A DNA stretch of 64,000 nucleotides from an uncultured Alistipes sp. (GTDB lineage Bacteria; Bacteroidota; Bacteroidia; Bacteroidales; Rikenellaceae). The stretch covers positions 1 through 64,000 of the forward strand of contig CAAGLB010000022.1 in assembly GCA_900770635.1 (NCBI GenBank), read 5' to 3'. Of this stretch, positions 1-8,352 are shown one piece after another. Both the position numbers and the translations under genes were made by a program. The notes below the pieces were generated by a model, which was not told the origin of the DNA, did no database searches, and worked only from the letters and a program-made list of their open reading frames with translations. Position 1 is the first letter of the stretch. The number at the start of each line of letters is the position of its first letter.

Positions 1-264
1 GGTTGGTATCTGCCAGCTATCGAGGAGTTGATGAATTTCACTCTCAACGAGCCCGTTCACGATGCTGTAAATCACTCCTTAAACCTCAACAATGGCAAGG
101 CTATAGCTAATAAGGGTATATATAAATTATATTGGTCCTCAACAGAATATGTGGAAGCCACGAGCGACACCTTGGGTGCTTGGTACGTCGATATGTGCGA
201 ATGTGAAAGTCTCCACGAAGACAAGGTCACATACCGCTATGTTCGCGCTGTGGCAAAATTTTAA
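1..264 (+). CDS. C-terminal fragment of a DUF1566-like surface protein
   Basis: The reading frame is open from base 1 and ends at 264, so only the last 87 residues are present and the true start lies outside the window. The fragment opens with GWYLPAIEEL and later has YWSSTEY, AWYVDM and RYVRAVAKF. Those are the landmarks of the DUF1566/Lcl-type C-terminal domain found in many Bacteroidota surface proteins: a W-LP--EL start, a central YWSS and a final VR-VR strand. The domain is usually secreted or surface-attached and its biochemical role is unknown. The signal peptide and N-terminal domains cannot be seen, so the full architecture is unknown. Confidence 0.7.
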   Translation, partial: GWYLPAIEELMNFTLNEPVHDAVNHSLNLNNGKAIANKGIYKLYWSSTEYVEATSDTLGAWYVDMCECESLHEDKVTYRYVRAVAKF

Positions 265-397
265 CCAACATAGCCTACTACATTTGCGACTGCAATATGA
301 GAGGCAGTCACCGCTTTTTTAAGCAGTCATCGGGGTTGTAGAGGGTATAGTAGAATGTGCTAATTGTCGAAAAATCACAAAATTTTGCATTTTGCGC

Positions 398-427
398 TTT
401 GCATTTAGAATTTTTTACTTACCTTTG
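398..427 (+). promoter_or_regulatory. Bacteroidota promoter for rpmE2
   Basis: TTTG at 398-401 and TACCTTTG at 420-427, 18 nt apart, match the Bacteroidota sigma-70 pattern. The start codon of L31 follows about 50 nt downstream. Confidence 0.7.
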
Positions 428-476
428 CACCGCATTATTGCAATTAAGTACTTAATTAACAAAAAACACATTCAAG

Positions 477-740
477 ATGAAAAAGGGAATTCATCCAGAG
501 AATTATCGTTTGGTGGCATTCAAGGATATGTCGAATGACCACGTGTTTTTGTGCAGGTCCGCCGTTTCGACAAAGGAGACCATCGAGGTGAACGGCGAAA
601 CCTATCCCGTGTATAAGATGGAAATCTCTAACACATCTCACCCATTCTACACAGGTAAGATGAAGTTGGTAGATACCGCAGGTCGTGTGGATAAGTTTAT
701 GAGCCGTTACGCAAAGCGCTACGATAAGAAGAACAAGTAA
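477..740 (+). CDS. rpmE2: 50S ribosomal protein L31 type B
   Basis: This 87-residue protein begins MKKGIHPENYR and carries the L31 signature (NTSHPFYTG and a GRVDKF segment near the end). L31 binds the 50S subunit at the bridge to 30S. The CxxC zinc-ribbon cysteines of classical L31 are absent: only one cysteine is visible (FLCRS), and the protein is longer at the C-terminus, which defines the zinc-independent type B paralogue. It is a single-gene unit, with a clear promoter upstream and an intrinsic terminator 27 nt after the stop. In many bacteria the type B form is induced by zinc shortage; no zinc-regulator site is evident here. Confidence 0.95.
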   Translation: MKKGIHPENYRLVAFKDMSNDHVFLCRSAVSTKETIEVNGETYPVYKMEISNTSHPFYTGKMKLVDTAGRVDKFMSRYAKRYDKKNK

Positions 741-767
741 TAGTTGCTTGTTACTCAAACGAATGAA

Positions 768-800
768 AGAGCCAATCCTGTGGGTTGGCTCTTTTTTTTT
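768..800 (+). terminator. Intrinsic terminator of rpmE2
   Basis: An 11-bp stem (AGAGCCAATCC with GGGTTGGCTCT, one G-T wobble) and a 3-nt loop are followed by nine T residues. Confidence 0.9.
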
Positions 801-838
801 GCATCGGAGTCATGAATGCTTTGTTAAACAAGAGCCCT

Positions 839-1921
839 CTACTCTCGATAGATAATCTCATACTTAGAGATGGTGTGTTTGGATGGGATATGGACATAGT
901 CGAAGGTCTCAAACTCAATGACATTTCCCTTTGAGTCATAGGTATATAGCCTATGTCTTTTCAGCGAGCCATCACCTCCCTTCTCTATTATCTCAACTCT
1001 TCGGCCATCATTGTCGTAGCGGTATAGCCTCTCACATGTAAGCTCTCTGCCGTGCGACAGGCACACCACCCTCGTAACTCTTTGCTCGGCATCATATTCG
1101 TAGACATCCCTATTTGTCAGAGCATCATCCATATACGACTCCTCTCTAAGTAGTCTATTGTCATCATACACACTATGTTGGAGCATAAATATTGAGTCAT
1201 CATCAAAGTAGTGACACGTAGTACAACGCTTTAAGGTTTTGCCCTCCTCAACGATCTTATCTATTGCGAACTTTACCTCCAACACGCCGTTGTAGTCATA
1301 ATGCTCCTTAACAGCCCACTCGCCGTCGCTGTCGTATTGATAAGTCACCTTCATAAGCACCTTGCCATCCGTATTGTCATACTTCGTTAACTCAGCAAGG
1401 TTGCCCCTATCATCGTAGAGATACTCTGTGCTTTGGCTAATCTGATCGTCATAGTCGCGCTCTATCCTCCTTATTCTACGTCCCTGCTCATCGTATTTCG
1501 TCGTCGTTTTGGATGTTAGAGTGTCGTCAGCATTGTATGCGGCATGCTCAATCTCTCTGCCCTCGGCGTCGTAGATGTATACGTATCGACTGACTAACTC
1601 GTTGTGATAATAGCAGAGAATCTCTGATGTGTTACCACTCTCGTCGTAGAGATATACTCTTTTGTCGGAGTTGTAGACGCCAAAACCGGCGCCCGACATC
1701 TCTGTGGCGTCGCCCTGCGTATTGAACTTATATGCCACCTCTCTTACTCTTCCGTTGTCGTAGCAGTGGGTGATTACGATGCTCTCGATGTCGCCACTGA
1801 GGCTAATACCATTGTACCCAAGGTCGTTATGGTTGAAATTCTGTCGTTGCGCCATCTCCTGCGCCTCGGCAGTAAGGATGGCTAACAAGGTAAATATGAC
1901 GAGTGTGATGTATCTTTTCAT
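839..1921 (-). CDS. Secreted YD-repeat (RHS-like) protein
   Basis: The 360-residue protein starts with a clear signal peptide (hydrophobic core VIFTLLAILT, probable cleavage after TAEA). The mature part is a chain of roughly 20-residue units built on a YD-x-x-GR or YDNDGR core, for example YDEQGRRIRR, YDDRGNLAEL, YDAEQRVTRV and YDNDGRRVEI. These resemble the YD repeats of RHS and teneurin shells, but the protein lacks the RHS core motif and any toxin tip, and is far too short for a full RHS protein. It is probably a periplasmic or surface beta-strand repeat protein of unknown function. It is alone on its strand, divergent from mqnA. Confidence 0.75.
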   Translation of the reverse strand: MKRYITLVIFTLLAILTAEAQEMAQRQNFNHNDLGYNGISLSGDIESIVITHCYDNGRVREVAYKFNTQGDATEMSGAGFGVYNSDKRVYLYDESGNTSEILCYYHNELVSRYVYIYDAEGREIEHAAYNADDTLTSKTTTKYDEQGRRIRRIERDYDDQISQSTEYLYDDRGNLAELTKYDNTDGKVLMKVTYQYDSDGEWAVKEHYDYNGVLEVKFAIDKIVEEGKTLKRCTTCHYFDDDSIFMLQHSVYDDNRLLREESYMDDALTNRDVYEYDAEQRVTRVVCLSHGRELTCERLYRYDNDGRRVEIIEKGGDGSLKRHRLYTYDSKGNVIEFETFDYVHIPSKHTISKYEIIYRE

Positions 1922-1944
1922 AGAGGCTCAATGCATGGTTATTG

Positions 1945-1952
1945 CAAAGGTA
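1945..1952 (-). promoter_or_regulatory. Minus-strand -7 box for the YD-repeat gene
   Basis: The plus-strand CAAAGGTA reads TACCTTTG on the minus strand, 24 nt upstream of the start codon at 1921. No convincing -33 TTTG lies at the usual distance. Confidence 0.45.
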
Positions 1953-2023
1953 TGTATTCTTTTGAAGATACGGAATTTATCAGCCAAACATTTTTAGCCG
2001 CCACTCGTTTTTTAAGTTTTTTC

Positions 2024-2054
2024 TTGCTCGGCTCGATTTTTTTTCTTAATTTTG
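2024..2054 (+). promoter_or_regulatory. Promoter for mqnA
   Basis: TTG at 2024-2026, a 20-nt spacer and TAATTTTG at 2047-2054 fit the Bacteroidota promoter pattern. It leaves a leader of about 85 nt before mqnA, in which CTCGG and CCGAG segments can pair. Confidence 0.55.
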
Positions 2055-2146
2055 TCACGATATAGCGGGTTGTAGGCTCGGAGGTTGCAGATACCCCAGC
2101 AGCCGAGAACTCGATGTTAAATTGCTAATAGTGTCCTTAGCTTAAA

Positions 2147-2926
2147 ATGGCTGGTAAGGTTGACATTCCTACAATAACAGCAGTGTCGTATCTAAATACG
2201 ATACCCTTCGTCTATGGACTAAAGCACGCAGATAACCTGCGAGCAGACTTGCTGTTAGCACCTCCCGCCGACTGCGCACGTAACTATATCGAGCATAAGG
2301 CCGACATAGCCCTGCTCCCTGCCGCAGTGGTTCCCGAACTTCAAGAGACAAACATAATCACCGAATACTGCATTGGTGCTGTGGGCGCTGTGCGCACCGT
2401 CGTTGTGGTGTCGAACACCCCTATCGAGCGTGTTAAGCGCATTTGGCTCGATCCACACTCACGCACCTCGGTGCAGCTATGTGGCTACTTGGCAAAGAAC
2501 AAGTGGAAGATTGCGCCCGAGTGGGTGGCCATGAGCGACTATGCTGTGCTTAATGCTCCTCAGGAGGGTGATGCCTACCTTATCATCGGCGACAAGGTCT
2601 TCGGCTACGAGGGCTTGTTCCGCTACTCCTACGACCTTGCCATTGAATGGCGTGAGGCCACAAAGCTGCCGTTTGCCTTTGCGGTGTGGGTAGCTCGCAA
2701 GGGTGTGTCGTATGAGGTCATCGACGAGTTGCAGCACGCCTTGACATTTGGCGTTGAGCACATCTGGGAGGCTGTGGAGAGCTCGGCATATATGGGCAAG
2801 GATGGTGGTCTTACGGCCTATGAGTATCTTACACGCAACATCGACTTTATCCTCGACGAGGAGAAGCATAAAGCCTTAAAAAAGTTCTGGGACGCAGGCA
2901 TACGCATCGTCCCCCGATCCTATTAA
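2147..2926 (+). CDS. mqnA: Chorismate dehydratase MqnA (futalosine menaquinone pathway)
   Basis: The 259-residue protein has the MqnA hallmark VSYLNTIPF near the N-terminus, followed by LLPAAVVPEL, the GAVGAVRTVVV strand and DPHSRTSVQL, as in the periplasmic-binding-like fold shared by MqnA and MqnD. MqnA dehydrates chorismate to 3-(1-carboxyvinyl)oxybenzoate, the first committed step of the futalosine route to menaquinone. The N-terminal placement of SYLNTIPF favours MqnA over MqnD. No other mqn gene is in the window. No strong ribosome-binding site precedes the ATG, as is common in Bacteroidota. The gene sits between a divergent secreted-protein gene and corA. Confidence 0.9.
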   Translation: MAGKVDIPTITAVSYLNTIPFVYGLKHADNLRADLLLAPPADCARNYIEHKADIALLPAAVVPELQETNIITEYCIGAVGAVRTVVVVSNTPIERVKRIWLDPHSRTSVQLCGYLAKNKWKIAPEWVAMSDYAVLNAPQEGDAYLIIGDKVFGYEGLFRYSYDLAIEWREATKLPFAFAVWVARKGVSYEVIDELQHALTFGVEHIWEAVESSAYMGKDGGLTAYEYLTRNIDFILDEEKHKALKKFWDAGIRIVPRSY

Positions 2927-2930
2927 AGAG

Positions 2931-3048
2931 GTCGTACAGAGGAGCTTAGCTCCACAATATCGCTGCACGACTTCTTACCTCCGATAATTGAGGCGTTAGC
3001 AGTTGTCGCCTCACTAAAAACCCGATGAGTGCCATGCGGCACAACGGG
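2931..3048 (+). promoter_or_regulatory. Structured intergenic region upstream of corA (function unknown)
   Basis: Three stem-loops fill the gap between mqnA and corA. The first joins 2931-2935 to 2967-2971 and encloses an inner GGAGC-TTA-GCTCC hairpin at 2941-2953. The second is GAGGCG (2990-2995) with CGCCTC (3007-3012). The third has CCCG (3021-3024) with CGGG (3045-3048) around GTGCC-ATGC-GGCAC (3029-3042). None is followed by a U-run, so they are not typical terminators. They may be mRNA processing or leader structures of corA. Confidence 0.4.
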
Positions 3049-3087
3049 AAAAGTTGAATATAAAGGAATAAAACTTTTGGAGGAGAT

Positions 3088-4041
3088 ATGATTACAATCT
3101 ATCTTAAGCAGTACAACAAGATTATTCGCAATGCCGACACCGAACTCTTCGACGAGCTCGGCTTCGACGATATTCTCTGGATCGACCTTCTCGACCCCTC
3201 GATCAAGGAGCAGAAGGCCGTAGAGAACTTCATGGAGCTGAGCCTACAAACACGCCAGCAGGTAGAGGAGATTGAGTCGACATCTAAATACTCGGAGACC
3301 GAGAATGCCATTATCTCGAACTCCAACTTCTTCGTGCCTCAGGGCGAGTCGTTCACCGTAGAGCCTGTGTCGTTCATCATCTCGAACGAGGGTGTGTTGG
3401 TGTCGATGCGTCAGGCCGAGTTCCGCACCTTCCGTGAGGCGGAGAAGCGATTGCAGATGAACTACCGCTCATACTCAACAGGTTACCACATCCTAATATC
3501 GCTCCTCGAGGTGCGTATCGACTACGATGCCGACCTTGTGGAGATGGTAGGCAAGCAGGTAGCTTCGGTGAGCAAGGAGATAAGCAGCGGCCAGAAGATC
3601 GACAAGGAGGTATTGTACAAGATCAACGCCTTGCAGGAGAACACCATGTTGCTTCGCGAGAATATCTTCGATAGACAGCGTGTGCTCTCGTCAATTCTTC
3701 GTTCGGAGCGCTTCCCTAACGATATATACCCACGTCTGCAACTCATGCTCAAGGACGTTAACTCGCTCATCAGCCATGCCGACTTCAGCTTTCAGCGTTT
3801 GGACTATATTCAGGATGCAGCACTCGGTCTTATCAACATCGAGCAGAACGAGATAGTCAAGATATTCTCGGTGGCAGCCGTTGTCTTCATGCCTGCTACG
3901 TTGGTGGCAAGTATGTACGGCATGAACTTTAAGTTTATGCCCGAGCTGCAATGGGAGTACGGCTACCTTTGGGCCATCGCCCTGATGCTCCTCGTATCAG
4001 GCCTCACGTTCTGGTACTTCAAGTTTAAGAAGTGGTTGTAA
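3088..4041 (+). CDS. corA: CorA-type magnesium/divalent cation channel
   Basis: The 317-residue length is typical of CorA. The family signature YGMNF is at residues 277-281, before the second membrane helix, followed by the periplasmic loop residues MPEL. The C-terminus is a short hydrophobic helix ending in basic residues (KFKKWL). The N-terminal two thirds is the soluble cytoplasmic funnel rich in acidic and helical segments. The start is well supported by GGAGGAG about 5 nt upstream, one of the few strong Shine-Dalgarno sequences in this window. CorA forms a pentamer that imports Mg2+ (also Co2+ and Ni2+). It is followed 14 nt later by lnt and then folC, probably one transcript. Confidence 0.95.
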   Translation: MITIYLKQYNKIIRNADTELFDELGFDDILWIDLLDPSIKEQKAVENFMELSLQTRQQVEEIESTSKYSETENAIISNSNFFVPQGESFTVEPVSFIISNEGVLVSMRQAEFRTFREAEKRLQMNYRSYSTGYHILISLLEVRIDYDADLVEMVGKQVASVSKEISSGQKIDKEVLYKINALQENTMLLRENIFDRQRVLSSILRSERFPNDIYPRLQLMLKDVNSLISHADFSFQRLDYIQDAALGLINIEQNEIVKIFSVAAVVFMPATLVASMYGMNFKFMPELQWEYGYLWAIALMLLVSGLTFWYFKFKKWL

Positions 4042-4055
4042 AGCACTAATTATCA

Positions 4056-5645
4056 ATGATACAGCTAACAATAAAAAAGCGCCTTGCGCTTGTACTATGC
4101 TCAGCCCTACTACTATCGTTGGGCTGGCTTGGTTTTAGTGGCATATCGCTACTCGTAGCACTCATTCCACTACTTATCATCAGCGAGGGCTACTCCGACT
4201 CGAAGCGTGACTGGTGGCGCATGGCGGGTTATGTGGCACTCACATGCCTCCTTTGGCATGCCGCAACGGTATGGTGGGTGTGGAACGCTACGCCCATAGG
4301 ACCTATTGCCGCTGCCACTTTTGGCACATGGTGGAACTTAGTGGCCTTCATGACGTTTCACTTTGTATCGAAGCGAGCTCCCCGAGCCTTAGCATATACT
4401 CTACTCGTAGCACTATGGATAACCACCGAGAACCTGTACAACACTGCCGAGGTTCTCAGCTTCCCATGGCTGCTTCTCGGTCATGGCTTCTCGAACGATA
4501 TATGGGCTGTGCAGTGGTATGAATATACAGGCATCTTTGGCGGCTCGCTATGGGTGTTAGCCTCAAACATTGCCCTTTTCGAGGTATTACGCACCAAGAC
4601 AAAGACAGCAAAGGTGCGTGCTGCACTCATCACCCTACTTCCGATGTTGGCATCCATAGCCATATATTTTGCCTATACACCCTCTGAGCGCACGGCTACG
4701 GTGAGCGTCATTCAGCCCAACATACCATGCTACGACGAGGAGCGCAAGGCAGCAAATAAACAAGATGCAACAGCTGATATTCAGCGACTTATGGCACAAG
4801 TTCCCGACGAGGCATCGTTTGTCGTCATGCCCGAGTCAGCACTATCATACCTACCCCGCTACGGCTCGGTAAATGAGGAGCAAGTCATTAACTATCAGCC
4901 ACAACTCAAGAGCCTACGTAGCGAAGCGCCACAACACACAAAGCTCGTAACAGGAGCTTCCACAGCCCGCTTCTATGGCGACAGTCCCGCAACTGAAACT
5001 GCACGCAAGAGCGACTACTACGGCTATTACGACCTCTTCAACTCGGCGCTCTTGGTAGATGGCGAGGGCAGCATCGAGAAGATATACCACAAAGGAAAAC
5101 TTGTCGTAGGTGTCGAGGCAGTACCCTTGCGCAAGCTCTTCAAACTCTTTGAAGTGGACCTCGGAGGCATCACAGGGCAACTCGGCTGGGGTAGGGAGTA
5201 CACACTCTTCGATAATGATGGCATAAAAGTTGGTCCATCAATATGTTACGAGGGTATTTATGGCCAATATTTCAGCGGCTTTGCCCGCAATGGCGCCGAG
5301 CTTATGACGTTAATCTCGAACGATGGTTGGTGGGGCAACACCCCAGGTCATAAGCACCTCTTCGACTTCTCACGCCTACGTGCCATAGAGTCACGCCGCA
5401 GCATTGCCCGCTCAGCAAATACAGGCATCTCGGGATTTATCTCGCCACGAGGCACAACCATAGGCAAACGCCTCGAATGGAATGAGGAGGGCATAATAAC
5501 CCAATCTGTTGAGCTGCGCAACGACATGACGATATATACACGCTACGGCGATTGGATAGCACGCATTGCAAGCTATGTGGCTGTGCTTGGACTTATGTAC
5601 TTTGTTGCCTACCGTGTGCGTCGTCGCAACCATCTTGTTGACTAA
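4056..5645 (+). CDS. lnt: Apolipoprotein N-acyltransferase
   Basis: This 529-residue inner-membrane enzyme transfers the third acyl chain to the N-terminal cysteine of lipoproteins. The N-terminal ~200 residues are a run of hydrophobic helices. The rest is the nitrilase-fold domain with the catalytic triad in order: Glu260 in VVMPESAL, Lys346 in YHKGKLV and Cys397 in SICYEG. The downstream segment LISNDGWWGNTPG is also characteristic of Lnt. Two hydrophobic stretches flank the catalytic domain, with one near the C-terminus (VAVLGLMYFVAY). It lies 14 nt after corA and 25 nt before folC. Many lipoproteins encoded in this window would be its substrates. Confidence 0.95.
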   Translation: MIQLTIKKRLALVLCSALLLSLGWLGFSGISLLVALIPLLIISEGYSDSKRDWWRMAGYVALTCLLWHAATVWWVWNATPIGPIAAATFGTWWNLVAFMTFHFVSKRAPRALAYTLLVALWITTENLYNTAEVLSFPWLLLGHGFSNDIWAVQWYEYTGIFGGSLWVLASNIALFEVLRTKTKTAKVRAALITLLPMLASIAIYFAYTPSERTATVSVIQPNIPCYDEERKAANKQDATADIQRLMAQVPDEASFVVMPESALSYLPRYGSVNEEQVINYQPQLKSLRSEAPQHTKLVTGASTARFYGDSPATETARKSDYYGYYDLFNSALLVDGEGSIEKIYHKGKLVVGVEAVPLRKLFKLFEVDLGGITGQLGWGREYTLFDNDGIKVGPSICYEGIYGQYFSGFARNGAELMTLISNDGWWGNTPGHKHLFDFSRLRAIESRRSIARSANTGISGFISPRGTTIGKRLEWNEEGIITQSVELRNDMTIYTRYGDWIARIASYVAVLGLMYFVAYRVRRRNHLVD

Positions 5646-5670
5646 ACACCCCATTAAAACATATCAGGTT

Positions 5671-6960
5671 ATGAACTATAACGAGACTCTCGACTTTTTA
5701 TTTACCGCCATGCCATCATTCCAACGTGTTGGGGCCGAGGCCTATAAGCCAGGATTAGAGCGCATCATATCATTCTGCCAGCACCTTGGTAACCCTCAGC
5801 GCAACTACTACACCATTCACGTTGCGGGAACTAATGGCAAGGGCTCGGTGTCACACATGATTGCCTCAATTTTGCAGCAGGCAGGCTACCGCACAGGACT
5901 ATTCACCTCGCCCCACCTCACAGATTTCCGTGAGCGCATACGTGTCGATGGCGAGATGATTCCTAAGCAGAAGGTCGTGAACTTTGTAGATAAGCACGAG
6001 GCAAAAATGCGTGAGTTGGGCCTCTCGTTCTTCGAGATGACAGCAGCTATGGCCTTCGACTACTTCGACCAGAGCGACGTGGAGGTTGCCGTAATCGAAA
6101 CAGGCCTCGGCGGACGACTTGATGCCACAAACCTCATAACACCTATCCTCAGCGTGGTGACTAACATCGGCATGGAGCATACCGAGTTTTTGGGCGATAC
6201 AATCGAGAAGATTGCCCAGGAGAAGGCAGGAATTATTAAGAAGAGTGTGCCTGTGGTTATCGGCCAGCGCAGTGATGAGTATAACCATGTTTTCGAGAGC
6301 CGTGCCGCAGAGCTTCACTCACGAGTGATATATGCCGAGGAGGCATGGCGACTAAATGCTGTCGAGCACTTCGACGATGACAACCAGCACTTTAGCCTTA
6401 CACGCATGCGTGACGACCGCATCTACGAGCTTGATGTTGACCTTCTCGGCGACTACCAGCGCCACAACATAGTTACCGCATGTGCTGCTGCCGACTTCCT
6501 TGCCGAGGAGACACCTCTAACAATCTCACGTCGTGCCTTCCGCCAGGGCCTTGCTGCTGTTGCCGAATCGACAGGCCTCACTGGCCGCTGGCAGGTGCTC
6601 GGCCGTGAGCCATATATGGTGTGCGACACTAGCCACAATGCTCACGGCATGAAGTATGTAGTCGAGCAGCTCGAAAAGTTGGAGTGCGACCGCCTGTTCT
6701 GCGTCATCGGCTTTGCCAAAGAGAAGGACCTCAATAAAATTATGGAGTTGTTGCCACGCAAGGCCCACTATATCTTCACACGAGCACAGATCGACCGTGC
6801 CCGCCCTATCGAGGATATTGCCGCTGTGGCCGACACACTTGGTCTTGACTATGAGTGCGTTGCAACGGTGCGTGAGGCTATATTGCACGCCAAGAGCCTC
6901 GCAGGTAGCGACGATGCAATATTCATCGGCGGCAGCAACTTCGTAGTAGCCGAGATTTAA
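5671..6960 (+). CDS. folC: Bifunctional dihydrofolate/folylpolyglutamate synthase
   Basis: The 429-residue protein has the Mur-ligase-family P-loop GTNGKGS at residues 53-59, followed by TGLFTSPHL, the folate-binding-loop region, and then VIETGLGGRLDATN and SVVTNIGMEHTEFLG. It adds glutamate to dihydropteroate and extends polyglutamate tails of folates in the cytoplasm, using ATP. The frame is open upstream into lnt, but the ATG at 5671 (MNYNETLDFLF) gives the normal FolC N-terminus and avoids overlap with lnt. It ends directly against a palindromic repeat element, whose left end begins at the stop codon. Confidence 0.95.
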   Translation: MNYNETLDFLFTAMPSFQRVGAEAYKPGLERIISFCQHLGNPQRNYYTIHVAGTNGKGSVSHMIASILQQAGYRTGLFTSPHLTDFRERIRVDGEMIPKQKVVNFVDKHEAKMRELGLSFFEMTAAMAFDYFDQSDVEVAVIETGLGGRLDATNLITPILSVVTNIGMEHTEFLGDTIEKIAQEKAGIIKKSVPVVIGQRSDEYNHVFESRAAELHSRVIYAEEAWRLNAVEHFDDDNQHFSLTRMRDDRIYELDVDLLGDYQRHNIVTACAAADFLAEETPLTISRRAFRQGLAAVAESTGLTGRWQVLGREPYMVCDTSHNAHGMKYVVEQLEKLECDRLFCVIGFAKEKDLNKIMELLPRKAHYIFTRAQIDRARPIEDIAAVADTLGLDYECVATVREAILHAKSLAGSDDAIFIGGSNFVVAEI

Positions 6961-7084
6961 TTTCTCGTGATAAGGGGCCATCTTCGACCTTTCAATCATT
7001 CGCCTGAATGAGCAGTACGCCAAGTACAGCCCATCCAGGCGAATTTCATGTCAAGGCCAAATATAACCCCTTCTGACGAGAAAT
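6960..7084 (-). repeat. Palindromic repeat element, copy 1
   Basis: The ends are ATTTCTCGT (6960-6968) and its exact complement ACGAGAAAT (7076-7084). Inside, AAGGGG (6972-6977) pairs with CCCCTT (7067-7072). The centre is a long hairpin: ATTCGCCTG (6998-7006) pairs with CAGGCGAAT (7036-7044) and encloses ATGAGC-A-GTAC, a 5-nt loop and GTAC-A-GCCCAT. The same GTAC core occurs at three other places in the window. It reads in the opposite orientation to copy 2. The element starts at the last base of the folC stop codon. Confidence 0.8.
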
Positions 7085-7135
7085 TGGTCCGCTTCGAAAG
7101 GTCGCAATTAAAAATAACATCTAATTCAGCACACG

Positions 7136-7261
7136 ATTTGTTGTTAGAAGGCATCAGATACAACGCTCGGCGAATTTCGAGGCGATGGGCTGTACTCGAG
7201 GTACTGCCCATTGACGAGATAATTCGTTAGCGGCAGTAGATGATGACTTATCACAAGAAAT
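7136..7261 (+). repeat. Palindromic repeat element, copy 2
   Basis: The ends ATTTGTTGT (7136-7144) and ACAAGAAAT (7253-7261) pair at 8 of 9 positions. The core is ATGGGC-T-GTAC (7185-7195), loop TCGAG, GTAC-T-GCCCAT (7201-7211). It is flanked by CGAATT/AATTCG and further out by CATC/GATG arms. The internal ACGCTCGGCGAATT is shared with copy 4. The 15-nt left end (ATTTGTTGTTAGAAG) recurs as a direct repeat at 7264-7278, perhaps a truncated extra end. Together with copy 1 it fills the convergent folC-panB gap. Confidence 0.8.
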
Positions 7262-7304
7262 AAATTTGTTGTTAGAAGACGTGCTATGTGGTACATCGAA
7301 AAAG

Positions 7305-7348
7305 AAAATCCCGAGGGATAGTAGTAAACCTACAGCCCTCGGGATTTT
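7305..7348 (-). terminator. Terminator of panB
   Basis: A perfect 13-bp stem (AAAATCCCGAGGG at 7305-7317, CCCTCGGGATTTT at 7336-7348) has an 18-nt loop. On the minus strand it is followed by a T-rich tract. It could also act on the plus strand. Confidence 0.8.
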
Positions 7349-7394
7349 ACTTGAGCGATATGCCGCAGATTGCAGCTTATCATTACCTTAAAAA

Positions 7395-8210
7395 TTAGTA
7401 CTGCTCTTTATCATTTGGGAAATCACGACTCTTAACATCATCGACAAAGTGGCCCACAGCCTCAGAAATGGTCGTACCAAGGTCGGCATAGCGACGAAGG
7501 AAGCGTGGCGAGAATGCCTGAGTAATGCCGAGCATGTCGTGTGCTACGAGCACCTGACCATCAGTTGCGCCACCAGCACCAATACCGATGGTTGGGATAT
7601 GTAACTCCTTAGATACGCGCTCGCCAAGCACCGCAGGGATCTTCTCAAGGACAATGGCAAAGCAGCCAGCCTCCTCCAAGAGTTTAGCATCACGCATAAG
7701 CTTCTCGGCCTCAGCCTCGCTCTTAGCACGCACGTTGTATGTTCCGAACTTATGGATAGACTGTGGCATAAGTCCGAGATGACCCATAACAGGGATACCT
7801 GCCGAGAGAATGCGCTGGATAGACTCCAACACCTCCTCGCCACCTTCGAGCTTCACAGCATCTGCCTCAGTCTCCTTCATAATGCGAACCGCCGAGTCGA
7901 GGGCCAACTTTGAGTTACCCTGGTAAGTACCAAACGGAAGATCAACAACAACCAAGGCACGCTCCACGGCACGCACAACCGACTTAGCGTGGTAAATCAT
8001 CATATCGAGGGTGATAGGCAACGTCGTTTCGAAGCCCGCCATGACATTAGCTGCCGAGTCGCCAACGAGGATTACGTCGACACCTGCCTGGTCAACAATC
8101 TTGGCCATAGAGTAATCGTATGATGTGAGCATAGCGATCTTCTCGCCACGCTGCTTCATCTCGGTAAGGCGCAGTGTGGTTACTGCCCTTAGGGTGCTTT
8201 CAACTGACAT
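7395..8210 (-). CDS. panB: 3-methyl-2-oxobutanoate hydroxymethyltransferase
   Basis: The 271-residue protein is the usual length for PanB, which makes ketopantoate from 2-oxoisovalerate and methylene-tetrahydrofolate, the first step of pantothenate (and so CoA) synthesis. Recognisable motifs are MLTSYDYSMA, the metal-site region VILVGDSAANVM, DLPFGTYQ, VKLEGG, VMGHLGLMPQ and TIGIGAG. It is a stand-alone gene with its own promoter (8238-8268 on the minus strand) and a strong terminator. It is divergent from rimP-nusA-infB. No panC or panD is in the window. MSVESTLRAV is used as the start because no ATG lies further upstream. Confidence 0.95.
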   Translation of the reverse strand: MSVESTLRAVTTLRLTEMKQRGEKIAMLTSYDYSMAKIVDQAGVDVILVGDSAANVMAGFETTLPITLDMMIYHAKSVVRAVERALVVVDLPFGTYQGNSKLALDSAVRIMKETEADAVKLEGGEEVLESIQRILSAGIPVMGHLGLMPQSIHKFGTYNVRAKSEAEAEKLMRDAKLLEEAGCFAIVLEKIPAVLGERVSKELHIPTIGIGAGGATDGQVLVAHDMLGITQAFSPRFLRRYADLGTTISEAVGHFVDDVKSRDFPNDKEQY

Positions 8211-8237
8211 ATTCAGGTTTTTGGTTAAATAATATTA

Positions 8238-8268
8238 CAAAGTTAGCGATTAAAACTAAATAAGCAAA
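8238..8268 (-). promoter_or_regulatory. Promoter for panB
   Basis: On the minus strand TTTG (8265-8268), a 19-nt spacer and TAACTTTG (8238-8245) form a textbook Bacteroidota promoter, 28 nt from the panB start. Confidence 0.8.
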
Positions 8269-8302
8269 TTTTTGATGACAATTAAAAAAATACCTATATA
8301 TA

Positions 8303-8333
8303 TTGGATATTCACAAAATTATCACTATATTTG
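8303..8333 (+). promoter_or_regulatory. Promoter for rimP-nusA-infB
   Basis: TTGG at 8303-8306, a short spacer and TATATTTG at 8326-8333 fit the Bacteroidota pattern. The leader to rimP is about 90 nt. Confidence 0.7.
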
Positions 8334-8352
8334 CAACGTAATTGAGCGAGAG

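Noticed and set aside
331..341. GGGTTGTAG recurring in leaders at about 333, 2068 and 41817
   Set aside because: A 9-mer can recur by chance in 64 kb and flanking sequence shows no further similarity.
839..1921. Full RHS toxin gene
   Set aside because: The protein is only 360 residues, lacks the RHS core motif and has no variable toxin tip; it only shares the YD-repeat pattern.
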